From: Blastocatellia bacterium
GTDB lineage: Bacteria > Acidobacteriota > Blastocatellia > Pyrinomonadales > Pyrinomonadaceae
NCBI GenBank assembly: GCA_003168335.1
Contig: PMSM01000014.1
Span: forward strand, 62,001-126,000
Direction: 5' to 3'
DNA length: 64,000 nt
Under the pieces are notes generated by a model, which was given only the letters and a program-made list of their open reading frames with translations, was not told the origin of the DNA and did no database searches. The position numbers and the translations under genes are program-made. Shown here in pieces: positions 28,325 to 35,430 of this stretch; within the stretch, counting starts at the first letter, position 1; every line of letters begins with the position of its first letter.

Positions 28325-29079
28325 TGCTCGTTAATCTCGGCGTCAGAGGCCCGGACGTAAACGGCTTGCAGTTCGCCCGGGCTGACCGTGTTTCCGCTTT
28401 GATACACATCCAGCGCCAGGGCAGCAATCGAAATTGCGAGTTGATCTGTCGCCGGAGCGAGACTCCATCCTGGTGGCGCCTGACTAGAGCTGTCCGAAGT
28501 TCGTTCCTTGAACGAGAGGCGCCGGGCTTTCGCCCATTCATGCAAAGCGGCGGCGTGTTGATGGGCGCCGTCGCCGGCCCATATAAGATCCGACATCTCT
28601 CCGTATCTCTCCAAAATAGCTTTCGGTGCAAGATGCGCCGCGGCATCCAGTTCCCTCGCCTGTCCGTCACGAACTAAAAACAATTGGGCGAAGAGTTCGC
28701 CGCGTCCCGCGGGCAAAAGCGACACCGTATGCTCCGACGCGCCGGCGGCATGGGCTATCGCTGCGAGAGTCGAAACGCCGGCACATCTTTTTCCGGCGCA
28801 CACGGCGAAAGACTTTATTGTCGCCAGACCGATTCGCACGCCGGTGAAACTTCCCGGACCGACGGCCGCGGCAAACAAGTCAACCTCGCTCAGCTTGGTC
28901 CCGGTGCTCTGCAGGCCCTTTTCGACCATATCGATCAAGTTCGTCGAATGCGAAGCCGAGGCGTCTCCTGATGCCGACCAGAGAATTTCTCTGCCCCGCG
29001 CGAGCGCTACGCTGCCGGCACGCGTGGCTGTTTCAATCGCCAAAATCAACGGTTCCGGGTTATCCGAAATCTTACTCAC
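28306..29079 (-). CDS. tsaB: tRNA threonylcarbamoyladenosine biosynthesis protein TsaB
   Basis: The 257-residue protein has the ASKHA fold of TsaB: LILAIETATRAGSVALARG at the N-terminus, then HSTNLIDMVEKGL, the conserved AAVGPGSFTGVRIGLATIKSFA and the ALAR-like end. It pairs with TsaD and TsaE to transfer the threonylcarbamoyl group to A37 of ANN-decoding tRNAs; TsaB itself is the non-catalytic scaffold. It starts with GTG at 29079. tsaD and tsaE are not in the window. Upstream is an inverted repeat, then pfkA in the other direction. Confidence 0.92.
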   Translation of the reverse strand: MSKISDNPEPLILAIETATRAGSVALARGREILWSASGDASASHSTNLIDMVEKGLQSTGTKLSEVDLFAAAVGPGSFTGVRIGLATIKSFAVCAGKRCAGVSTLAAIAHAAGASEHTVSLLPAGRGELFAQLFLVRDGQARELDAAAHLAPKAILERYGEMSDLIWAGDGAHQHAAALHEWAKARRLSFKERTSDSSSQAPPGWSLAPATDQLAISIAALALDVYQSGNTVSPGELQAVYVRASDAEINEQCQHKK

Positions 29080-29107
29080 AATAGGGCCCTTTGGTTTGCG
29101 TAACGGC

Positions 29108-29177
29108 GTTTAGAGTACCGACTTCAGCCGGACTTTTGTTATCGAGAAAGAACCCAACTGAAGTTGGTACGCTAAAC
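29108..29177. repeat. Inverted repeat with 20-bp arms
   Basis: GTTTAGAGTACCGACTTCAG (29108-29127) matches the complement of 29158-29177 at 18 of 20 positions with a 30-base loop. It lies in the divergent tsaB-pfkA gap and is another member of the palindromic repeat population. Confidence 0.7.
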
Positions 29178-29196
29178 ACCGGCTATTCATCTGTCG

Positions 29197-29226
29197 TTGA
29201 CACTGAACGTTCATGGGCGCAATGAT
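29197..29226 (+). promoter_or_regulatory. Possible pfkA promoter
   Basis: TTGACA at 29197-29202 is a perfect -35 box; AATGAT 18 bp later is only a four-of-six -10 box. The pfkA ATG is at 29282. Confidence 0.35.
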
Positions 29227-29281
29227 CTTAAACCACACAAATGCATCTGGCGCAAAGGCCCGGTGAATTGTTTTCAAGATT

Positions 29282-30313
29282 ATGCGAATTGGTGTCTTAA
29301 CAGGAGGCGGCGATTGTCCGGGACTTAATGCTGCGATTCGGGCCATCGTCAGGCGCGCTTACACTGACGAGGCTGAAGTCCTGGGCATTCGAAATGGCTG
29401 GCAGGGGCTGGTCGAGAATGATGTTGTTCCTCTGGACCGGGCTTCGATTAACGGCATCCTACCCCGCGGCGGCACGATTCTCGGTACGTCGCGCTACAAT
29501 CCCCTCAAAGATGCACAATGCATTGAACGTCTCAAGGAAAACTGGCGGACGCACAGGCTGGCCGGCTTGATTGTCGTGGGTGGTGAAGGCACTCTTTCGG
29601 CGGCGCTCGAACTCTGCCGTGATCACCAACTTCAGTTAGTCGGAATTCCCAAGACGATCGACAACGATGTCTGCGGAACCGATTTCACTTTTGGTTTCGA
29701 CACCGCAGTCTCAATAGTTACCGACGCAGTTGACCGCCTGCATTCCACCGCCGAGTCCCACCACCGCGTGATGGTCGTTGAAGTGATGGGCCGCCACACG
29801 GGATGGATTGCCGCGTATGGCGGAATCGCGGGCGGCGCGGATGTGATTCTGGTTCCCGAGCATCCCTTTAGAATCTCAAAAGTCTGTGAGCTGCTTGAGG
29901 GGCGAAAGAAAGCAGGCCGGGCCTTTTCGATCGTGGTCGTGGCTGAGGATGCGCACGCGCATCCCGATGAACCGTTTTTGAATGAGGAACAGTGCGATGC
30001 GATCTATCGGCACGATCGACTTGGTGGCATCGGAGAGGCGCTGGCAAGAGAGATCGAACGCTGCACGGGCATTCAAACTCGGATCACGAAACTGGGCTAT
30101 GTGCAGCGAGGCGGTTCGCCCACCGCATTCGATCGCATTCTGGCTACCAGGTTTGGCATCAAGGCCTATGAAATGGTGCGCGACGAACATTGGGGCCAGA
30201 TGGCCGCGATCCACGGCAACAAAATCGTGAGTGTGCCGCTCGCTGAAGCAGTCGGCGAGTTAAAGCGGCTGGATGATGAGATATATCGCGTGGCTGAAGT
30301 GTTCTTTGGCTAA
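29282..30313 (+). CDS. pfkA: 6-phosphofructokinase (group III-like, ATP type probable)
   Basis: The 343-residue kinase phosphorylates fructose 6-phosphate in glycolysis. Motifs are GVLTGGGDCPGLNAAIR, VVGGEGTLSAA (100-107), PKTIDND (123-129, catalytic Asp127), MGRHTGWIA and GYVQRGGSPTAFDR. The nucleotide loop has Glu102-Gly103, where Escherichia coli has Asp103-Gly104, and Lys124, where ATP enzymes usually have Gly. Gly at the first site with Lys at the second is the pattern of the mixed group III enzymes such as those of actinobacteria, which use ATP; a pyrophosphate enzyme would normally have Asp in place of Gly103. The gene stands alone. Confidence 0.93.
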   Translation: MRIGVLTGGGDCPGLNAAIRAIVRRAYTDEAEVLGIRNGWQGLVENDVVPLDRASINGILPRGGTILGTSRYNPLKDAQCIERLKENWRTHRLAGLIVVGGEGTLSAALELCRDHQLQLVGIPKTIDNDVCGTDFTFGFDTAVSIVTDAVDRLHSTAESHHRVMVVEVMGRHTGWIAAYGGIAGGADVILVPEHPFRISKVCELLEGRKKAGRAFSIVVVAEDAHAHPDEPFLNEEQCDAIYRHDRLGGIGEALAREIERCTGIQTRITKLGYVQRGGSPTAFDRILATRFGIKAYEMVRDEHWGQMAAIHGNKIVSVPLAEAVGELKRLDDEIYRVAEVFFG

Positions 30314-30386
30314 GGAGCAATTCCTGTCAGGACCACCCGCGTTAGGATCAACACATTTTCCATCTGCTGGATTTGTTTCGCGTTGC

Positions 30387-30451
30387 TTCGTGTCACTTCG
30401 TGGATCGTTGACTTGGCTGAGAAATGAAGAACGATCCACGAATCACACGAA
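30387..30451. repeat. REP-like palindrome, second copy of the family at 13988
   Basis: TTCGTGTCACTTCGTGGATCGTT at 30387 and its near-complement at 30430-30451 form an imperfect hairpin. The arms share most bases with the palindrome at 13988-14052. Lies between the convergent pfkA and nucleotidyltransferase genes. Confidence 0.75.
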
Positions 30452-30517
30452 CGGACACTAACAACACGTAATCTCTCGGTCAAACACTCAACGCGCAGGT
30501 GTTACTACATGCTCCCC

Positions 30518-31594
30518 TCAAGTTCGGGCCGCTACTCTACCAAGATGGTCGATCACGTTTCGCCCGGCGCCCGCGGCGAAGGCGCCAAGCTGGTAGGGCA
30601 GACGCGGAAAGTGGTTGAATTGACCGCGCAGGTTGAAGGTCGCGACGATAGGACCCGGCCAACGTGCGCGGATCTCTTTGAGCAATGTCTTTGGCCTTCG
30701 CAGCGAATACGCCAACGGCGGCCGGAGCTGCACCGGTAAGTGATCAAGTTGAAAAAGATTGCCCCACTCTTCCAAAACGGCGCGAACCAGCCATTCAGGC
30801 AAATCTTTCTCTGGTTCACTCAGCGGTATTCTTTCAACGTCCGCGCCCAGAAGTTGATGCGCCAGGGCAATCGCGGTAGCAATCCATGCCGCCTGGCGTT
30901 GGTTGGATCCGAAACATATTTTTAGCTCAAAGCCGGCCGGGAGCGACTCGACCATCGCGGCGATGTCACACAGCCATGATGGCCGCCAGGCCCCGTGCTT
31001 GAGAAAATGTATCGCCAGCAGGGCCAGATGATCCTCGGAGGATAAAACGCGGATTTGGACATCGTTGAGAGTGACGGTCTGCGAGCGCTCGAACAATCCA
31101 TCGACCGAGCGATCGTCCAACTCTGGCAGACCATTGTGCAGATCAACCCACCAGGTCCCGGCTTCATCTCGCTTCAGCACCTCGCGAGCCGCCGAATATT
31201 CCGTTGGGCGCACGACCAGATCGACGTCCCCGGAGGCTCGCAGAGTTCGATGCGGATAAAACCTCGCGGCGGACCAGCCTTTGACGAGAATTGGCTCAAC
31301 CCCGGCGTCCCGCAGCAACCGAAAAGCGGTCACTATTCTTCCTTCATTGATCGGGGTCTGGAGAGCCAGTAAGCGATATCCCTGATGCAACACCTCACCA
31401 CACGGACTCGTCTTCAGATCACTTTCGTGGATTCGCCACCAGGCGAGGCCAATCCCGCCGGAGTTGTAGAGCAGGGCCGTCACCCGATCGAGATCACTCA
31501 GAGAAATATCCAGCGGAGCCTGCGCAGCTCGCCAGGAGCCGGCCAGAAAATCAGCGACAAGTTGTCCTTGCGAATGAGGGCTTGAGGATTTCAT
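30518..31594 (-). CDS. Nucleotidyltransferase-family protein (NTP_transf_5-like)
   Basis: The product is about 358 residues. The middle shows the family pattern: a strand-Lys-Gly start (VEPILVKGWSAARFYP), Arg, then the metal-binding GDVDLVV with two Asp two residues apart, and later SSEDHLALLAIHFLKHGA. This family is common in polysaccharide and peptide-modification clusters, often beside PqqD-type proteins, as here. Whether it transfers nucleotides is not known. It is the last gene of the minus-strand exopolysaccharide region. The start is uncertain: ATG at 31594 or GTG at 31609. Confidence 0.75.
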   Translation of the reverse strand: MKSSSPHSQGQLVADFLAGSWRAAQAPLDISLSDLDRVTALLYNSGGIGLAWWRIHESDLKTSPCGEVLHQGYRLLALQTPINEGRIVTAFRLLRDAGVEPILVKGWSAARFYPHRTLRASGDVDLVVRPTEYSAAREVLKRDEAGTWWVDLHNGLPELDDRSVDGLFERSQTVTLNDVQIRVLSSEDHLALLAIHFLKHGAWRPSWLCDIAAMVESLPAGFELKICFGSNQRQAAWIATAIALAHQLLGADVERIPLSEPEKDLPEWLVRAVLEEWGNLFQLDHLPVQLRPPLAYSLRRPKTLLKEIRARWPGPIVATFNLRGQFNHFPRLPYQLGAFAAGAGRNVIDHLGRVAART

Positions 31595-31675
31595 TCGATC
31601 ATTCAGCACTCAGAAAAGGAAAAGCACCGCCAACATCACGCCGACAGCGCTTGTACCCTTGGCTAAGCCACATCA

Positions 31676-32176
31676 CTAACAGTGAAAACTCGCAACGCAG
31701 AACCCCCCTTGGCAGCAGTTACTTAAGCATTGTGAGTCAGACGAACAGGCGGAGCCGTCAGGCAACGGGCTCGCGGTGGCCCCCGCCCGCGTCGGCGCCA
31801 CGATCGATGTGACGACGGGAACGGCGACGAACACCGCGAGGCCGAACGCGCGCACCATCGCTCGCCGATTCATTCCCACCAATGCGGGCGGCGGCGCTGG
31901 TTGTCTATCGAGCAAGTGATTCTTTCCCAACTGATCAAGCGCCAGCCAGACGATCTTTTCATCCACGGCACAGTCGAACTGCCGGCCAAGAGTCCGCGCG
32001 ATTTGCCCGGTGGTGTTCTTACCATCGCAACGTTGCCAGACAAATGCCGCCGTCGCGTTCAGGCAATGAGCGCGATCACGATCGAGATCGTAAACCAGCA
32101 CTTCGTCGGGCAATTCCTGAATCACCAGGCCTTGCTTCCTGGCAACTGGTTTTGCGGTTCGTGCCTTTTCGTTCAT
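31676..32176 (-). CDS. PqqD-domain protein with internal Tat-like signal and cystine-rich tail, copy 1
   Basis: The 166-residue protein has three parts. Residues about 10-95 are a PqqD-like domain (ELPDEVLVYDLDRDRAHCLNAT, IVWLALDQLGKNHLL), the fold that binds leader peptides in several RiPP pathways. Residues 102-136 read as a twin-arginine-like export signal placed internally (NRRAMVRAFG, a hydrophobic run, then AGATA). The last 30 residues carry six Cys at 144, 150, 154, 155, 160 and 166, spaced C-x5-C-x3-CC-x4-C-x5-C, as in cystine-knot miniproteins. SD GAGGAGG precedes the ATG. If exported, the tail would be released outside while the PqqD part stays in the cytosol. No function is known. 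Confidence 0.8.
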   Translation of the reverse strand: MNEKARTAKPVARKQGLVIQELPDEVLVYDLDRDRAHCLNATAAFVWQRCDGKNTTGQIARTLGRQFDCAVDEKIVWLALDQLGKNHLLDRQPAPPPALVGMNRRAMVRAFGLAVFVAVPVVTSIVAPTRAGATASPLPDGSACSSDSQCLSNCCQGGFCVASFHC

Positions 32177-32261
32177 GCTGCCTCCTCAGAGTAGCGTCCG
32201 GCCTACGTTGGGCGATGCAACTAACTTGCCTTACGAATTGATTACGGGCTAGCGAACTCGG

Positions 32262-32290
32262 AAAATATCATGGCCACGCGAGCCCGTCAA
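32262..32290 (-). promoter_or_regulatory. Promoter of PqqD-knot gene copy 1
   Basis: TTGACG (complement of 32285-32290), 17-bp spacer, TATTTT (complement of 32262-32267). The same spacing and almost the same sequence precede copy 2, so the promoter was duplicated with the gene and has been kept. Confidence 0.6.
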
Positions 32291-32445
32291 TAGCCTTGGG
32301 TTGAAGACCCTGAGGGAGAGGAGTTGGCCATAGATGAACACAGTTAAGACAGATAAGACAGATCAGGCAGATCAGGCAAGAAAACAAATCAGATGACTAG
32401 CGACAGGGCGCGCATACGCCGGCAGCGCTGACCTGTTCTACGAGA

Positions 32446-32952
32446 TCACTCTGGTGGTGGACTTGCACAAGTGAAAGAGGGTACGGAGCAAACCAACCCG
32501 ACGCAGCATTCCGAATCAGTCTCGCATCCTACGCCAATACCCTTGCACGACGCCGCTATAATTGAATCCGGCGCCGCAATCGACGTGACGACGGGAACGG
32601 CTATGATCGCCGCGACGCCGAGCGCGCGCACCATCGTTCTTCGATTCATTCCCATCAATGCAGGCGGCGGTGCTGGTTGTGTATCGAGCAGGTGATTCTT
32701 TCCCAACTGATCAAGAGCCAGCCAGACGATCTTTTCATCCACGGTGCAGTCGAACTGCCGGCCAAGTGTCTGCGCAATTTGCGCGGTCGTGTGGCGACCG
32801 TCGCAACGCTGCCAGATAAGAGCGGCTGTTTCGTTCAGGCAATGAGCGCGGTCACGATCGAGATCGTAAACCAGCACTTCGTCGGGCAATTCCTGAATCA
32901 CCAGACCTTGTTTTCTGGCAATTGGTTTTGCGGTTCGTGCCTTATCGTTCAC
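32446..32952 (-). CDS. PqqD-domain protein with internal Tat-like signal and cystine-rich tail, copy 2
   Basis: The 168-residue paralog is nearly identical to its neighbour over residues 1-122 (PqqD-like part and NRRTMVRALG signal) but its tail is quite different. Cys lie at 136, 143, 149, 150, 155 and 162, giving C-x6-C-x5-CC-x4-C-x6-C, the classical inhibitor-cystine-knot spacing. The signal ends PDSIIAAS, a plausible signal-peptidase site just before the first Cys. It starts with GTG at 32952 with GAGGAG before it. Constant front and fast-changing tail suggest that the tail is the active, exported part. This could be a new kind of secreted peptide; alternatively the Cys motif may bind a metal. 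Confidence 0.8.
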   Translation of the reverse strand: MNDKARTAKPIARKQGLVIQELPDEVLVYDLDRDRAHCLNETAALIWQRCDGRHTTAQIAQTLGRQFDCTVDEKIVWLALDQLGKNHLLDTQPAPPPALMGMNRRTMVRALGVAAIIAVPVVTSIAAPDSIIAASCKGIGVGCETDSECCVGLVCSVPSFTCASPPPE

Positions 32953-33037
32953 GCTGTCTCCTCAGAATAGTGTCGGACCTAAGTTGGGCGATGCAACTAA
33001 CTTGTTTGACGAATTGACTATGGGCTAGCGAACTCGG

Positions 33038-33066
33038 AAACTATCATGGTGACACGAGCCCGTCAA
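33038..33066 (-). promoter_or_regulatory. Promoter of PqqD-knot gene copy 2
   Basis: TTGACG (complement of 33061-33066), 17-bp spacer, TAGTTT (complement of 33038-33043), 86 bases before the start codon. Conserved with copy 1. Confidence 0.6.
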
Positions 33067-33236
33067 TAGCCTTGGTTGAAATGCAAGCCCCGTCACATAT
33101 CCACAGATTACGCAGCTTGCAGAGATTAACCGGTTAGGCAGATTGGGAATTGATGATGTTTCCCAGCCCATGCCGTCTTCCTACTCTCTCGGCATAATCT
33201 GTATATTCTGCGGACAATCGTTTCGTGGATCATCAT

Positions 33237-34529
33237 CTATCGAGCTGTCAGTACAACTGAATCCAGCCACACCGTGCCGAATGCGGGACAAGGATCGTTG
33301 GCGCAAGCCTGCCGCGCGAGAGTGATCGTAATCGCCTGAGTGCCCGCATTGGTCGTGAAATCGATGGCAAACTCCCGCCACACGTTTGGCTCTGAGCGGA
33401 GCGGCGGTGATTGCGCCAATACTAAATTTTTGGGATCAGAGGCATCGTTCAGAGTAATTACCGGGTCTGCCGCCGAGACAAAGTCCTTTGAGAGCGCGGC
33501 CAGGCCAAAGTGGTAGTGGGACAGCGGCTTGACCAGGATGATTTGGGTGACTAAAGGAGAGGTTGGATTTGAATTGCCGCGAAAGTCTATGCGCAAACTT
33601 CTGGCTCCATTTTGGTGCGCGCCTTCATCGATAGACATCGCCACGTTCACTACATCCGGCGTGATTTGCCAGCCGAATCCCGTCTGACCGATGGTCAGCA
33701 CGCCTTCGAAACCTCCGTCGCGGATCAGTCCGCCATCCGTCAAAGGAACGCCATGCGTGCGGGCCCAAACTTCGTAGGCCTCGCGGAACGCTCTCGCCCG
33801 CAAAAGCTCGCCGAGCAAACTCTCAGTGCTCTCATCAGACTTAACGATTGCCAAACGGAACTGATCGAGCGCGGCTGCGCCCTGATTGTGCCGGGCAAAG
33901 AACAGCGCCAGCGCCATCCGGGCCGTGTCGCTGGCGGGTTGGAGCACTCTGACAACGGCGCCCGCATCGTGACCATAAATGCCCCAGGCCAGATCGTCCA
34001 CGTTCGGCCAGAGCGAAGGGGTGCTTTCCGCCGCTCGACGCAGCTCGACGAAAGCCTGATCCGATTGGCCCATTCTTAGTAGCAGATTGCCAAGTTGCCA
34101 ACGCGGTTGCGCGTATGACGGCGCGAGCGCTACTGATTGGCGCAGCGCGCGCAGGGCCCCTTCCTGATCCCGATTATCATCCCGGGTTATGCCCAGCAAC
34201 ATCCACAGATAATAGTCGCGCGGGCGTAATTGGACCGCGCGTTCAAATTCCTCTCGGGCCTGCGGGTAATCCTCAAGGCGCTGGAGGGCGTTGCCCCTGG
34301 CAAAGTGCGTCTCGGCGTCGCCGGGCAGCAGCGCCACGGCCCGATCGCCGGCGCCGTTCTCAGTGTTTACCCGGGCCAGCCATAACACGAAGTCAGCGCT
34401 ATTGTCTCCACGCTGTCTGGCTGCGTACTGGGCCAGAGTTCGCGCTAACCCAACGCGCGCGGTTTGCCAGATCCCCCAACCGCAGAGGACAGAAGCGAGC
34501 ACCGCGACGATGAGGCGTTTAGTTTTCAT
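33237..34529 (-). CDS. TPR-repeat membrane-anchored protein with carbohydrate-binding-like C-terminal domain
   Basis: The 430-residue protein has one N-terminal membrane segment (LIVAVLASVLCGWGIWQTA), then four or more TPR units (ETHFARGNALQRLEDYPQA, YLWMLLGITRDDNRDQEGA, QPRWQLGNLLLRMGQSDQA) to about residue 240, and a beta-rich C-terminal domain (GGFEGVLTIGQTGFGWQI, RSLRIDFRGNSN, FGTVWLDSVVL) that resembles carbohydrate-binding modules of jelly-roll type. Such proteins often accompany exopolysaccharide export machines as periplasmic scaffolds. It lies within the exopolysaccharide region, downstream of a strong terminator and upstream of the PqqD pair. Role inferred from domains. Confidence 0.75.
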   Translation of the reverse strand: MKTKRLIVAVLASVLCGWGIWQTARVGLARTLAQYAARQRGDNSADFVLWLARVNTENGAGDRAVALLPGDAETHFARGNALQRLEDYPQAREEFERAVQLRPRDYYLWMLLGITRDDNRDQEGALRALRQSVALAPSYAQPRWQLGNLLLRMGQSDQAFVELRRAAESTPSLWPNVDDLAWGIYGHDAGAVVRVLQPASDTARMALALFFARHNQGAAALDQFRLAIVKSDESTESLLGELLRARAFREAYEVWARTHGVPLTDGGLIRDGGFEGVLTIGQTGFGWQITPDVVNVAMSIDEGAHQNGARSLRIDFRGNSNPTSPLVTQIILVKPLSHYHFGLAALSKDFVSAADPVITLNDASDPKNLVLAQSPPLRSEPNVWREFAIDFTTNAGTQAITITLARQACANDPCPAFGTVWLDSVVLTAR

Positions 34530-34556
34530 TGCTGGCGCTTGATACAGAGCCGGGGC

Positions 34557-34589
34557 AAAAAAAACCAGCCCTCCGAAATGAAGGGCCGG
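34557..34589 (-). terminator. Strong rho-independent terminator
   Basis: On the minus strand CCGGCCCTTC pairs with GGAGGGCTGG (ten pairs including two G-T) around a five-base loop, followed by eight T. It ends the transcript of the FecR-like gene just upstream. Confidence 0.85.
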
Positions 34590-34617
34590 CCTTTCTCGAT
34601 CGAGCGATCGTAATCAG

Positions 34618-35223
34618 TTACTGTGCCGGACTCGGGTTCCCGCCACGGCTTACCGCGACGATGATGATACCTCCGCCAGCGATGCCTCCACCAATCAGAC
34701 CAAGTTCAGTCCCGCTGATTCCTGCAGCAGGGGTGAACGGCGATAACCCGCCATTCGGCGCAGCGCAAAAGCCCATGTGATGCCGATTCTTATCGGTCTT
34801 CTCGGAAGCCTGATCGGTATATATTTCCATTTCGCCTGGCAGGACATTTTCACTCTTATTGGCTACCGCACATCCCTTGATCACTTTGACCCTGACATTG
34901 CCGTTCTCATCAAAATCAATTTGGATTTTCGTGCCCGGTTCCAGCGTAATGGTCCCGGCAGAACCCAGATCGATCGTGGCGCCAAACTGATCGGGTGTCT
35001 CGATCGTCGCTCCGGTCAAAATACTCCCGCCAGTGCCCAGGGCGTTTCCGTTAACGGTGATTGGCTGATTATTTTTCGTTATCAGCCGCGCCGTGATCGC
35101 GTTCTGGGGCGCACCCGGCACGGGGGCCGGATTCGGCAAGCCGGCCTGCACATAGATTTGCGCAAACGAAAAAGCGAGAAAGACCGTGAGAGCTTTCAAA
35201 GCTTTCTTTTTTCTCGTATTCAT
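34618..35223 (-). CDS. Secreted FecR-like domain protein
   Basis: The 201-residue protein has a signal peptide (residues 1-27, KALTVFLAFSFAQIYVQA) and a FecR-like beta domain (ALGTGGSILTGATIETPDQFGATIDLGSAGTI, EPGTKIQIDFDENGNVRV), then a linker with Cys and His and a Gly-rich hydrophobic end (LIGGGIAGGGIIIVAVSRGG) that may be membrane-associated. FecR domains of this kind in polysaccharide loci are thought to sense or scaffold at the periplasmic face; they are not the iron-signalling FecR itself. It has its own strong terminator and a REP-like element upstream, so it may be transcribed separately from the genes on either side. Confidence 0.7.
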   Translation of the reverse strand: MNTRKKKALKALTVFLAFSFAQIYVQAGLPNPAPVPGAPQNAITARLITKNNQPITVNGNALGTGGSILTGATIETPDQFGATIDLGSAGTITLEPGTKIQIDFDENGNVRVKVIKGCAVANKSENVLPGEMEIYTDQASEKTDKNRHHMGFCAAPNGGLSPFTPAAGISGTELGLIGGGIAGGGIIIVAVSRGGNPSPAQ

Positions 35224-35299
35224 CGTGATCGACTCCCTCGAATGATCGGTTAACGTTTTCCAGGCTGAGATACGCGGGAAGTGTACTTCCCTTGCCCGC

Positions 35300-35414
35300 G
35301 TAGGTCAAATGTTTTTCTGAGAAAGAAGTCAGTACCACCGGCGTCAGCAGGTGGATCCCGTGGTCAGACCTACCTTGAGTCTTTGATCCACCCGCTGACG
35401 CGGGTGGTACTGAC
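35300..35414. repeat. REP-like inverted repeat, 30-bp arms
   Basis: The 30-base arm 35328-35357 (GTCAGTACCACCGGCGTCAG...) matches the complement of 35385-35414 with few mismatches; an inner GTAGGTC/GACCTAC pair adds structure. Part of the same sequence (GGTGGTACTGAC) recurs alone at about 44933. It fills the gap between the FecR-like and TPR genes. Confidence 0.75.
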
Positions 35415-35430
35415 GAACGCCGCTGTCTCA

